Positions 26,845 through 34,584 of a DNA stretch of 64,000 nucleotides are shown in pieces. The notes under the pieces were generated by a model. It was not told where the DNA came from. It saw nothing but the letters and a program-made list of their open reading frames with translations, and did not search any database. A program made the translations under genes and the position numbers. Position 1 is the first letter of the stretch, and each line of letters starts with the position of its first letter. This DNA is from Hymenobacter frigidus (GTDB lineage: Bacteria > Bacteroidota > Bacteroidia > Cytophagales > Hymenobacteraceae): the NCBI RefSeq assembly GCF_014640435.1, contig NZ_BMGY01000008.1:85754-149753 (forward strand). The letters run 5' to 3'.

Positions 26845-26929
26845 CCGGGAAACCAGTATTTTTTGCCTGAAAGGACTTATTCGAAGCCAGTTCAGTAGTT
26901 GTATAGCCGATTATTGACTGGTTTCCGGG
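26845..26929. repeat. 13-bp perfect inverted repeat
   Basis: CCGGGAAACCAGT at 26845-26857 and ACTGGTTTCCGGG at 26917-26929, with 59 bases between. It marks the left border of the scrambled relic region and could be terminal repeats of a small element or a long-range hairpin. Confidence 0.5.
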
Positions 26930-26969
26930 TGGTTTCCGGCGGGGCCGCTTTCCTACCTAAAATCAGCCC

Positions 26970-27641
26970 ATGCTCTCCGCCCTTGCCCTTTACGCGGCTT
27001 TGCTGCGGCCCGCCGCCCTCAGCCAGGCGGCCCAGCCTGATACCACACGTCAGTTTCGCGGCTACGCCGGCCTCACTTTTGCCTGGGGCACGCTGGAGCT
27101 GCGCAAGGGCACGCGGCTGCGCGACCGAAAGGCGCAGGGCCGTTTTAGCGCGGGTGGTATCGGTGGCAGCCGTTTGGAGGGCGCGCAGCAGGCTGTCGGG
27201 CGGGGCGGAAGGGGCTTGCGCGGAGCGGGGCAGCGGGCAGCAGAATGAGGCCGGCCAGCAGCGGAAACCCTCGTTGCCACCACCTCCATTGCCCTCATGA
27301 GCAGCGGCCGGAGTGATTCGTCTGCTTCAAATAACCGGGAGAAAACCAGGCTGCCATCACCGTCAAAATTAGGCTTGGCCGCGGCCGACGAGCCACACCC
27401 CTGCGTGGCGCTGGGCCAGATGCTGAACGTATCGAGAAACGGCTTCGGCTACTCCTATGTGCAGCCCGAACTGTGCTACGCGGCAGGTCGGCGGTTGCTT
27501 TCGGCCCGCGCCTCCTTTATGCCCTACAACACCACGATTCCCAACGCCAACGCCATTGCCCGGCGTGAGGATTGCGTCGTGGTAGAGCGCCGGGGATACC
27601 GTACCAGTGAATTCCAGCCGGGCCTTGGCGTGAAGCTGTAA
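26970..27641 (+). pseudogene. Scrambled relic of an outer-membrane protein and an inverted sensor fragment
   Basis: Plus strand: 26970-27118 encodes a signal-like start (MLSALALYAALLRPAALSQA) and RGYAGLTFAWGTLEL, and about 27405-27641 encodes a barrel-like C-terminus (GFGYSYVQPELCYAAGRR to EFQPGLGVKL), but they are not joined by a sensible frame. Minus strand between about 27290 and 27120: signal-like LLAGLILLPAAPL in one frame, then QAPSAPPDSLLRALQTAA and TDTTRAKTALRL in another, the usual N-terminus of a TPR sensor kinase. So a kinase fragment seems to have been inserted in reverse with a frameshift. No intact gene remains. Confidence 0.5.
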
Positions 27642-27667
27642 GCGGCTGGCGGTAACGCAAGGACCAC

Positions 27668-27700
27668 AAAAAAACCTCCCGGTGTGGCCGGGAGGTTTTT
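27668..27700. terminator. Bidirectional terminator
   Basis: AAAAAAACCTCCCGG / CCGGGAGGTTTTT hairpin with A and T tracts on both sides. It ends the convergent L-threonine dehydrogenase gene, and probably once served the relic on the plus strand. Confidence 0.85.
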
Positions 27701-27718
27701 CTACGAAGCGCGAATCGG

Positions 27719-28711
27719 CTACGCCAGCTGCATCTCCTTCAAGTGCAGGAGCATATCAGCCGTCATTTTGTCGAGGTCGAAATCGGGCTGCCAGCCCCAG
27801 TCCTGCCGGGCCTTCGCGTCGTCGATGCTGGCGGGCCAGGAGTCAGCGATTTGCTGGCGGCCATCGGGCTTGTAGGTTACCTGGAAGTCGGGCAGGTGGC
27901 GCTGGATACTGGCGGCGCTTTCAGCCGGCGAGAAGCTCATGGCCCCCAAATTATACGAGGTACGCACCTTGATTTGCTCGGCCGGGGCGTGCATCAAATC
28001 CAACGTTGCCTTTAGCGCGTCGGGCATGTACATCATCGGCAGGTGGGTGTCCTCGCTCAGGAAGCACTCGTAGTTTTCGCCGGCCACGGCCTTGTGGTAA
28101 ATATCCACGGCGTAGTCGGTGGTGCCGCCGCCGGGCAGGCTCTTGTAGCCGATGAGGCCGGGGTAGCGCAGGCTGCGCACATCGAGGCCGTGCTTGCGGT
28201 GGTACCACTCGCACCACTGCTCGCCGGCCAGCTTGCTGATGCCATACACCGTGTTGGGGTTCATGATGGTAACCTGCGGCGTGTGGTCGCGCGGGGTATC
28301 CGGCCCGAACACGGCAATGGAGCTGGGCCAGTACACCTGGGCCACGCCGTGGGCCACGGCGGCTTCGAGCACGATGAGCAGGCCGTCCATGTTCAGCTGC
28401 CAGCCGAAAAGCGGGTTTTTCTCCGCCGTAGCCGAGAGCAGGGCGGCGAGGTGATAAATCTGTTTGGGCCGGTACTGGCGGATGAGCTTGTCGAGGCGCG
28501 AGCGGTCAAGCACGTCGAGCAGCTCGAAAGGGCCGCCGGCCAGCAGGTCGGGGTTTTTGGGCGGCCGCACATCGGCGGCTACCACCAGGTGGGGCTCGTA
28601 GCGTTGGCGCAGGGCCGCTACCAGTTCCAGGCCGAGCTGGCCGCAGGCACCAATAACCAGCACGGAGCCGGGTAAAACAGAGGTTTCAGGTTCGCCGGAA
28701 GGGAGGGCCAT
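27719..28711 (-). CDS. NAD-dependent L-threonine dehydrogenase, epimerase (extended SDR) type
   Basis: Oxidises L-threonine to 2-amino-3-oxobutyrate, the first step of threonine catabolism to glycine. The 330 residues show the Rossmann motif GACGQLG (21-27), Ser130/Ser131 and the catalytic pair Tyr156 and Lys160 (YGISK). This SDR-type enzyme, rather than the zinc enzyme of E. coli, is usual in Bacteroidota. Segments ALLSATAEKNP and SLPGGGTTDYA are typical of this family and not of UDP-sugar epimerases. The partner ligase kbl lies at 30521-31717. A -7 box TATCTTTG is at 28750-28757 on the minus strand. Confidence 0.85.
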   Translation of the reverse strand: MALPSGEPETSVLPGSVLVIGACGQLGLELVAALRQRYEPHLVVAADVRPPKNPDLLAGGPFELLDVLDRSRLDKLIRQYRPKQIYHLAALLSATAEKNPLFGWQLNMDGLLIVLEAAVAHGVAQVYWPSSIAVFGPDTPRDHTPQVTIMNPNTVYGISKLAGEQWCEWYHRKHGLDVRSLRYPGLIGYKSLPGGGTTDYAVDIYHKAVAGENYECFLSEDTHLPMMYMPDALKATLDLMHAPAEQIKVRTSYNLGAMSFSPAESAASIQRHLPDFQVTYKPDGRQQIADSWPASIDDAKARQDWGWQPDFDLDKMTADMLLHLKEMQLA

Positions 28712-28749
28712 GCGCAGGTCGGGAAATAGTTGGGACGGTGGGAATGGGG

Positions 28750-28757
28750 CAAAGATA
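28750..28757 (-). promoter_or_regulatory. -7 box of L-threonine dehydrogenase
   Basis: Minus strand reads TATCTTTG, 38 bases before the ATG at 28711. No -33 element was found. Confidence 0.45.
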
Positions 28758-28841
28758 CCGGGGCTGCCGTAGCCGGAACGGCGGAAGCCCCGTACTTACC
28801 CTCATTAGTTTTTGTGAGACCCTGCTAGCAGAATAGTCCGC

Positions 28842-29279
28842 ATGCCAGATTTACATCTTCTTTATTGCCTGATTTACTGCAGTAATGCTTCGCGGGCAGT
28901 ACACGAAGTGACACTGTTCCCGCTGCTGCGCAAGGCCCGCCACTACAACCAGCAAGCCAATATTAGCGGCTTGCTCCTCTATGCCAACGGCCAATTCCTA
29001 CAGGTGCTCGAAGGCCCCGAACCCGCCCTTAGTGACCTGTAAGCCCGCATTCAAGACGACCCGCGCCACTTCAATGTGCGTACACTAGCTTACGGCCTCG
29101 TGGCGGAACGAGCTTTTCCCGACTGGTGCATGGCCTACGCAACCACCGACAAGAACGTACTTGAGAAAGTCATCGGATTTATGCCGCTGGCAGCAGCACC
29201 TGGCCTGACGTCGCGCCCCACCCCGGAACTCCGGCTGCTGCTGCGCGAGTTCGGAGCAGGCCTGGTCCGGGGCCGGTAG
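28842..29279 (+). pseudogene. BLUF photoreceptor gene with an in-frame stop
   Basis: Blue-light sensor domain that binds FAD. The first 66 codons read MPDLHLLYCLIYCSNAS to PALSDL, then TAA at 29040-29042, and the same frame continues with ARIQDDPRHFNVRTLAYG and AFPDWCMAYAT to 29279. The key flavin-pocket residues are present with the spacing of known BLUF proteins: Tyr12, Asn36, Gln54, and the Trp and Met of DWCMAY. Thus one nonsense change (the family usually has a Tyr at this place) breaks an otherwise complete gene of about 145 codons. It may be a recent mutation, a sequence error, or read through. Confidence 0.85.
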
Positions 29280-29319
29280 TAGGCGCAGTGCGCACTGCCA
29301 CCGCTGGCTCGCCTAGCGG

Positions 29320-29327
29320 TATCTTTG
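29320..29327 (+). promoter_or_regulatory. -7 box of the patatin gene
   Basis: TATCTTTG ends 5 bases before the ATG at 29333, predicting a leaderless mRNA. No -33 match was seen. Confidence 0.5.
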
Positions 29328-29332
29328 CCCCG

Positions 29333-30415
29333 ATGAATACCCCACGGTTTTTCCTGTGTTTGGGCCTGTTTGCATTACTGAGCGGGACCGTGAGCCGCGC
29401 CCAACCTACCACCCCGCGCCCCACCTACCGCAACCTGGTGATGGAGGGCGGGGGCATTCGCGGCATTGCCTACGGTGGGGCCCTGCTGGAGCTGGAGCAA
29501 CAAGGCTTACTGCGCGGCATCGAGCGGGTGGGCGGCACCTCGGCTGGGGCCATTCAGGCGGCGCTGCTGGCGGTAGGTTACTCGGCCCAGGAAATAATTG
29601 ACGTGGTGAATGCCACGCCCATCCAACGGTTGAACGACGGCCGATTCATTTTTTTCGGGGGTACCCACCGGCTGGTGAAGGAATACGGCTGGTACCGTGG
29701 CGATGAGTTCAGCACCTACCTCAGCGAGTTGGTGGCCCGCAAGACCCAGCAGCCCAACCTCACCCTAAGCCAATTGCACGACTTAGCCCAAAAGCACCCC
29801 GGCCAGTACCGCGACCTCTACACCACCGGCACCAACCTCACCACCCAGCGCGTACAGGTGTTCAGCCACGAAACCACGCCTACCATGCGCGTGGCAGATG
29901 CCGTGCGCATCAGCATGAGCATTCCACTGTATTTCCGGGCGGTGCTGCTCGACGCCCGGAACAACGTGCTGACTGGCAATCCCGCCCCCGGCCAGCCCGT
30001 GCAGGTCCTCGTCGATGGCGGCCTGCTGGCCAACTACCCCGTCGATTTGTTTGACTATTCCCGCTACCTGACTGGCCTTGCCGGCCCGCCTGATGCCCGC
30101 GGCCACGTCTTCAACCCCGAAACCCTAGGCCTGCGCCTCGATCGCGCCGAGCAGATTCCGCTGGACAACGCCCCCGCCGGCCGCCAGCAGCTTGCCCCCT
30201 ACGACATCACCGATTTCAACACCTACATGGGCGCGCTCTACACCGTGGCCCTCGAAAATCTGAATCCCGTGCGGCCCGCCGACTGGCAGCGCACCATCAG
30301 CATCAATTTCCTGGGTTTCAGCCCCAAAATCAAGCGCATTTCCGATGCCCAGAAACAGCAGTTGATGGACAGCGGCCGCCAGGGCGTACAGGCATTTTTG
30401 CGGATTAAAAATTAA
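29333..30415 (+). CDS. Secreted patatin-like phospholipase
   Basis: A 360-residue lipid acyl hydrolase with a signal peptide (MNTPRFFLCLGLFALLSGTVSRAQ). Patatin fold marks: oxyanion loop GGGIRG, nucleophile Ser70 in GGTSAGA, and catalytic dyad Asp228 in LVDGGLLANYP. A hydrophobic patch IPLYFRAVLL lies between. The export signal implies action in the periplasm or outer membrane. The ATG at 29333 sits just behind a promoter box. The next gene, kbl, lies 105 bp away, with a palindrome between them. Confidence 0.87.
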   Translation: MNTPRFFLCLGLFALLSGTVSRAQPTTPRPTYRNLVMEGGGIRGIAYGGALLELEQQGLLRGIERVGGTSAGAIQAALLAVGYSAQEIIDVVNATPIQRLNDGRFIFFGGTHRLVKEYGWYRGDEFSTYLSELVARKTQQPNLTLSQLHDLAQKHPGQYRDLYTTGTNLTTQRVQVFSHETTPTMRVADAVRISMSIPLYFRAVLLDARNNVLTGNPAPGQPVQVLVDGGLLANYPVDLFDYSRYLTGLAGPPDARGHVFNPETLGLRLDRAEQIPLDNAPAGRQQLAPYDITDFNTYMGALYTVALENLNPVRPADWQRTISINFLGFSPKIKRISDAQKQQLMDSGRQGVQAFLRIKN

Positions 30416-30513
30416 AAATGAGGAATTAAAAATGGACATCAAAGCGCCTCTTCATTGTTGATTTTGTTCTTCCTCAGGATTCGATTTTTAATTCTTCATT
30501 TTTAATTTTTAAT
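30404..30513. repeat. AT-rich palindrome before kbl
   Basis: Arms ATTAAAAATTAAAAATGAGG at 30404 and TCATTTTTAATTTTTAAT ending at 30513, about 30 bases each and nearly perfect. It could act as a terminator for the patatin gene or as a leader hairpin of kbl. The same TTTTTAATTC words occur at 18074-18097, between mnmD and the thioesterase gene. Confidence 0.6.
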
Positions 30514-30520
30514 TCAAAAG

Positions 30521-31717
30521 ATGTACGCCACCCTCCAGCCCGACCTCACCCAGCAGCTTCAGGAAATCAAAGACGCCGGCCTTTTCAAGAAGGAGCGCAT
30601 CATCACCTCGCCCCAGGGGGCCGAAATCGAAACCGACGAAGCTGGCGAAGTGCTGAACTTCTGCGCCAACAACTACCTGGGCCTGAGCTCCCATCCCGAA
30701 GTCATCAAGGCTGCCAAGGCTGCTATCGATTCGCACGGCTACGGCCTGAGCTCGGTGCGCTTCATCTGCGGCACGCAGGACATTCACAAGGAATTGGAAG
30801 CCAAGCTAGCCGAGTTTCTGGGCACCGAGGACACCATTCTGTACGCGGCGGCTTTCGACGCCAACGGCGGCGTGTTCGAGCCGCTGTTCAACGAGCAGGA
30901 CGCCATTATTTCGGATGCCCTGAACCACGCCAGCATCATCGACGGCGTGCGCCTGTGCAAGGCCCAGCGCTACCGCTACGTCCACAACGACATGGCCGAC
31001 CTGGAAAAGCAGCTCCAAGACGCTCAGGCCAAGGGTTCGCGCCACCGCATCATCGTCACGGACGGCTCATTTAGCATGGACGGCACCATCGCGCAACTCG
31101 ACAAAATCTGTGACCTAGCCGATAAATACCAAGCCTTGGTGATGGTAGACGAGTGCCACAGCAGCGGCTTCCTGGGCAAAACCGGCCGCGGCACCCACGA
31201 AATGCGCGGTGTGATGGGCCGCGTCGACATCATCACCGGCACGCTGGGCAAGGCGCTGGGCGGGGCCATGGGCGGCTTCACCTCGGGCCGCAAGGAAATA
31301 GTGGACATGCTGCGCCAGCGCAGCCGCCCCTACTTGTTCTCGAACACCCTGGCGCCCGCCATCGTGGGGGCCTCCCTCCGCGTGCTGGAGCTACTCACCG
31401 AAAGCACCGAGCTGCGCGACCAGCTGGAAGAAAACACCAAGTACTTCCGCGAGCAGATGACGGCCGCCGGCTTCGACATTCCGGCCGGCGAGCACCCCAT
31501 CGTGCCCGTCATGCTCTACGATGCCAAGCTGGCGCAGGAATTCGCGGCCCGCATGCTCCAGGAGGGCATTTACGTGGTGGGCTTCTACTACCCCGTGGTG
31601 CCGCAGGGCAAGGCCCGCATCCGGGTGCAGCTCAGCGCCGGCCACACCCGCGCGCACCTGGACACGGCCATCGCAGCCTTCATCAAAGTAGGCCACGAGC
31701 TGGCGGTGCTAAAGTAG
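30521..31717 (+). CDS. kbl: Glycine C-acetyltransferase (2-amino-3-ketobutyrate CoA ligase)
   Basis: PLP enzyme that splits 2-amino-3-oxobutyrate with CoA into glycine and acetyl-CoA. The 398 residues match the E. coli enzyme length. Visible: N-terminal [15 protein letters not shown], substrate loop [21 protein letters not shown] with the PLP-stacking His, and the Schiff-base Lys244 in [14 protein letters not shown]. It completes the threonine pathway with the dehydrogenase at 27719-28711, which is on the other strand. A terminator follows. Confidence 0.94.
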   Translation: MYATLQPDLTQQLQEIKDAGLFKKERIITSPQGAEIETDEAGEVLNFCANNYLGLSSHPEVIKAAKAAIDSHGYGLSSVRFICGTQDIHKELEAKLAEFLGTEDTILYAAAFDANGGVFEPLFNEQDAIISDALNHASIIDGVRLCKAQRYRYVHNDMADLEKQLQDAQAKGSRHRIIVTDGSFSMDGTIAQLDKICDLADKYQALVMVDECHSSGFLGKTGRGTHEMRGVMGRVDIITGTLGKALGGAMGGFTSGRKEIVDMLRQRSRPYLFSNTLAPAIVGASLRVLELLTESTELRDQLEENTKYFREQMTAAGFDIPAGEHPIVPVMLYDAKLAQEFAARMLQEGIYVVGFYYPVVPQGKARIRVQLSAGHTRAHLDTAIAAFIKVGHELAVLK

Positions 31718-31770
31718 TCGAAGGCGCTTGAGCAGCACACCGAAATAACTAATCCCAATTAGTACTTCAC

Positions 31771-31806
31771 AAAGAGGCTTCTCACCATTTGGTGAGAAGC
31801 CTCTTT
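31771..31806. terminator. Bidirectional terminator between kbl and cdaA
   Basis: AAAGAGGCTTCTCACC / GGTGAGAAGCCTCTTTT, with four bases in the loop, between two convergent genes. Confidence 0.88.
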
Positions 31807-31849
31807 TGCGGGTTGTTGCTTGGTTATAAGCGCACAGCTCCGGTCAGCT

Positions 31850-32680
31850 TCAGGCCGCAGCTTCCGATTTGAACGCCGTTGGCCGGCTGCCTGCGCTGGC
31901 CAGCAGCCACTCGTTCAGCAAGGCCCGGAGCTCGCCGGTGGCCAGGTCGCGGTGTACTTCGCCGTGGCGCACCAGACTCATGGCCCCGGTTTCTTCGCTC
32001 ACCACCAGCACCACGGCGTCGGTGATTTCACTCAGGCCGATGGCGGCGCGGTGGCGCAGGCCCAACGAGGCGGGCACGTCGGAGTTCTCGCTCACCGGCA
32101 GAATGCAGCGGGCAGCTTTGATGCGGCCACCGGCCACAATCACGGCCCCGTCGTGCAGGGGACTGGTTTTGTTGAAAATAGACAGTAATAGGCGCTTGCT
32201 GATTTCGGCATCGAGCCGGTCGCCGGACTCGGCAAAAGCCGAGAGGTCGGAAGCCTGCGTGAAGCAGATGAGGGCCCCCGTGAGTTTATTTGAGAGGCTT
32301 TTGGCGGCTTCCACAAACGGCCCCACGGCCAGGGGCTCGGCCTCGGCGGGGCGGCCCCAGCCCCAACCACGCACCCGCTCCAGGGCCGTGGCCTTGCCCA
32401 CGCTCAGCAAAAAGCGCCGGATTTCCTGCTGAAACAAGATGATGCTGGCCAGTACCCCTACGCTCATAAACTGCCCCAGAATCTTGGTCAGCAGCTCCAT
32501 GCCGGTAGCTTTCACCACCAAATACAACAGGTAGAACGACACCAAGCCCAGCGCCACATTGAGCGCCACCGAGCCGCGAAGCAGCTTGTAGAGTTGGTAG
32601 AGCAGCACCGTCACCAGCAATATGTCGGCCGCGTCAATCCAGCCGAACTGCAGGAAATTGATGGGAAAGGGGCCGGACAT
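31850..32680 (-). CDS. cdaA: Diadenylate cyclase CdaA
   Basis: Membrane-bound enzyme making cyclic di-AMP from ATP. The 276 residues contain three N-terminal helices (about 18-80, e.g. ILLVTVLLYQLYKLL), then the DAC domain with the DGA motif at 177-179 (LHDGAVIV) and RHR at 209-211 (GLRHRAAIG). It follows folP on the same strand, a gene order conserved in Bacteroidota. A palindromic repeat lies between the two. No c-di-AMP receptor was recognised in the window. Confidence 0.93.
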   Translation of the reverse strand: MSGPFPINFLQFGWIDAADILLVTVLLYQLYKLLRGSVALNVALGLVSFYLLYLVVKATGMELLTKILGQFMSVGVLASIILFQQEIRRFLLSVGKATALERVRGWGWGRPAEAEPLAVGPFVEAAKSLSNKLTGALICFTQASDLSAFAESGDRLDAEISKRLLLSIFNKTSPLHDGAVIVAGGRIKAARCILPVSENSDVPASLGLRHRAAIGLSEITDAVVLVVSEETGAMSLVRHGEVHRDLATGELRALLNEWLLASAGSRPTAFKSEAAA

Positions 32681-32706
32681 TGAATGGGTGGTGAGAAAAG
32701 CAAGTG

Positions 32707-32812
32707 TTTGTCATCCTGAGCAGAGCAAAGGACCTTATCGCTACTGAACAAGTTGCAGTAATCCGACGGGCCCAGACGTGATAAGGTTCTTCGCTCTGCT
32801 CAGGATGACAAA
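32707..32812. repeat. Dispersed palindrome, copy 3 (type B)
   Basis: 106-bp palindrome with arms TTTGTCATCCTGAGCAGAGC / GCTCTGCTCAGGATGACAAA and the inner ACCTTATC facing GATAAGGT. It lies between cdaA and folP. Copy 4 on the other side of folP has the same inner core. Confidence 0.85.
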
Positions 32813-32832
32813 CGCCCTTCAAATTACGGCCT

Positions 32833-33708
32833 TTATTGCGCTATCGGAAACGTGTTGGCAAATAATTGTATGGTTTGGCGCGCTTCGGCCACGTCGTGCA
32901 CCCGCAGCAGGTGGGCCCCGCCCTGCAGGGCCACCACGTGCAGGGCGGTGGTGCCGTTGAGCGCGGCCTCGGGCGCGAGGCCCAGGGGGCCGTACACCAT
33001 GCGCTTGCGCGAGAGGCCAGCCAGCACGGGCAGGCCCAGCGCCTGCAGCTCGGGCAGGCGGCGCAGCAGCTCGTGGCTTTGGGCGGCGGTTTTAGCGAAG
33101 CCGAAACCGGGGTCGAGCACCACGTCCACGGCTCCGGCCTGGCGCAGGGCCACGAGGCCGTCGCGGAAGTACCGCAGCAGGGTTAGCACCAGGTCGTCTT
33201 CGTAGTGGATGAGCTGGGCCATGGTTTGGGGCGTGCCGCGCAGGTGCATCAGCACGTAAGGCACCCGCAGGCGGCCCACGGTGGCAACCATGGCCTCGTC
33301 CAGGGTGCCGCCGCCCACGTCGTTCACCATGTCGGCCCCGGCGGCTACGGCGGCGGCGGCCACGTTGGCCCGGAAGGTATCGGCAGAGAGAAAGGCTTGG
33401 GGAAATTCTTTCCGCAGGGCGGCCACGGCGGGCAGCAGGCGCTGGGTTTCTTCGGCTTCGGAAATATCCTCGGCGCCGGGGCGGGTGCTGTAGGCCCCCA
33501 GGTCGAGCACGGCGGCTCCGGCTTGCAGCATGGCTTCGGCACGGGTCAGCAGGTCTTTTTCCGAAGCCACGCGGCTGGCGGCAAAAAAGGAGTCGGGCGT
33601 GAGGTTGAGGATGCCCATCACCTGCGGCTGGTGCAGGCTGAGCAGCCGCCCGTGGGGGCTGAGCAGCGACGGTGCTACGGGGTGGCCAACGTAATTCTGA
33701 GTACCCAT
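32833..33708 (-). CDS. folP: Dihydropteroate synthase
   Basis: Joins p-aminobenzoate to the pterin diphosphate in folate synthesis; the target of sulfonamides. The 291 residues show the pterin-binding motifs VMGILNLTPDSF, DLGAYSTRPGA (the family usually has GGxSTRPG, so Ala-Tyr replaces Gly-Glu), VNDVGGG, VLDPGFGFAKT and LAGLSRKRM. Start ATG at 33708. It is flanked on both sides by type B palindromes. Transcribed towards cdaA. Confidence 0.94.
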   Translation of the reverse strand: MGTQNYVGHPVAPSLLSPHGRLLSLHQPQVMGILNLTPDSFFAASRVASEKDLLTRAEAMLQAGAAVLDLGAYSTRPGAEDISEAEETQRLLPAVAALRKEFPQAFLSADTFRANVAAAAVAAGADMVNDVGGGTLDEAMVATVGRLRVPYVLMHLRGTPQTMAQLIHYEDDLVLTLLRYFRDGLVALRQAGAVDVVLDPGFGFAKTAAQSHELLRRLPELQALGLPVLAGLSRKRMVYGPLGLAPEAALNGTTALHVVALQGGAHLLRVHDVAEARQTIQLFANTFPIAQ

Positions 33709-33717
33709 CGGTTTACT

Positions 33718-33823
33718 TTGTCATGCTGAGGCACGAAGCACCTTATCATCGCTCCACGTCTCTGTAATTATTAACCAAGCGGCGCGGACGTGATAAGGTC
33801 CTTCGCTCCGCTCAGGATGACAA
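33718..33823. repeat. Dispersed palindrome, copy 4 (type B)
   Basis: 106-bp palindrome with left arm TTGTCATGCTGAGGC and right arm CCGCTCAGGATGACAA and the inner CACCTTATCA facing TGATAAGGT. It lies 10 bp upstream of folP, in the gap to the divergent DUF1599 gene, so promoters of both genes must lie within or beside it. Confidence 0.82.
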
Positions 33824-33844
33824 TATTAAGTCGTCGCTCCCCCA

Positions 33845-34381
33845 TTGACTACCCCCGAACACTACGACTTGCTGCTGGCCCGCTGCCGCACCCTGTTTCT
33901 GGCCAAAACCCACGACTACGGTACGGCGTGGCGTATTCTGCGCCTGCCTTCGGTCACGGACCAGATTTTTATCAAAGCCAACCGCATTCGGACCATTCAG
34001 GAAACCGGCGTGCAGCTGGTGGCCGATGACGTGAACGAGGAATTCGTGGCCATCATCAACTACTGCCTCATTGCCCTGATGCAGCTGCACCTGCCCGCCG
34101 CCACCCCGCTGGACATGCCCGCCGCCGCCGTGGCCGATGCCTACGACCAGGAAGCGGCCGAAAACCGCCGCCTGCTCCTGGCCAAAAACCACGACTACGG
34201 CGAAGCCTGGCGGCAAATGCGCGTGGCCAGCATCACCGACCTTATTCTCATGAAGCTGCACCGCGTGAAGCAGCTCGAAGATATTGGCGGGGCCGCCCTG
34301 GTGAGCGAAAGCGTGGAAGGCAGCTACCGCGACATGCTGAACTACGCCGTATTTGCCCTGATTTTGCGCGGCGAGGGGTAA
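33845..34381 (+). CDS. DUF1599 family protein
   Basis: A 178-residue protein built from two copies of one domain: LAKTHDYGTAWRILRLPS (about 18-36) and LAKNHDYGEAWRQMRVAS (about 113-131), each followed by a helical part with TDxIxxKxxR. The repeated HDYG could bind nucleotide or metal; no activity is known to me. Start is TTG at 33845, because a TAA lies just upstream in frame and no ATG fits. It is divergent from folP. Confidence 0.75.
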   Translation: MTTPEHYDLLLARCRTLFLAKTHDYGTAWRILRLPSVTDQIFIKANRIRTIQETGVQLVADDVNEEFVAIINYCLIALMQLHLPAATPLDMPAAAVADAYDQEAAENRRLLLAKNHDYGEAWRQMRVASITDLILMKLHRVKQLEDIGGAALVSESVEGSYRDMLNYAVFALILRGEG

Positions 34382-34401
34382 TTGAGCGGGTGAAAATCAA
34401 C

Positions 34402-34494
34402 GTCATGCTGAGCTTGTTGAAGCATCTCCACTGCGTAACTAACCTTTGCGATTCAACGAAGCAGTAGAGATACTTCGACTACGCTCAGCATAAC
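34402..34494. repeat. Dispersed palindrome, copy 5 (type A)
   Basis: 93-bp palindrome, arms GTCATGCTGAGCTTGTTGAA / TTCGACTACGCTCAGCATAAC with GCATCTCCACTGC facing GCAGTAGAGATAC. The final AAC departs from the usual GAC. Confidence 0.78.
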
Positions 34495-34548
34495 GACCTT
34501 GTCTCTTTTCGCATCCGCTCTAAAGGGGCTCCCCGCAAACTAAATCCA

Positions 34549-34579
34549 TTGCCCAGCCGTTTGCCACCGGCTTACTTTG
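34549..34579 (+). promoter_or_regulatory. Promoter of the BT_3928-family gene
   Basis: TTACTTTG at 34572-34579 (one mismatch to TAnnTTTG) with TTG at 34549-34551, 20 bases upstream. The ATG at 34585 follows after 5 bases, so the mRNA may lack a leader. Confidence 0.45.
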
Positions 34580-34584
34580 TTCTT

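Noticed and set aside
26970..27248. Apparent gene of 92 codons on the plus strand
   Set aside because: The second half is Gly/Arg-rich nonsense that reads as a sensor fragment on the other strand. I treat it as part of a relic.
27297..27641. Apparent gene of 114 codons
   Set aside because: Only the last 75 codons look like protein (a barrel end). The start is in unlike sequence, so it is a remnant.
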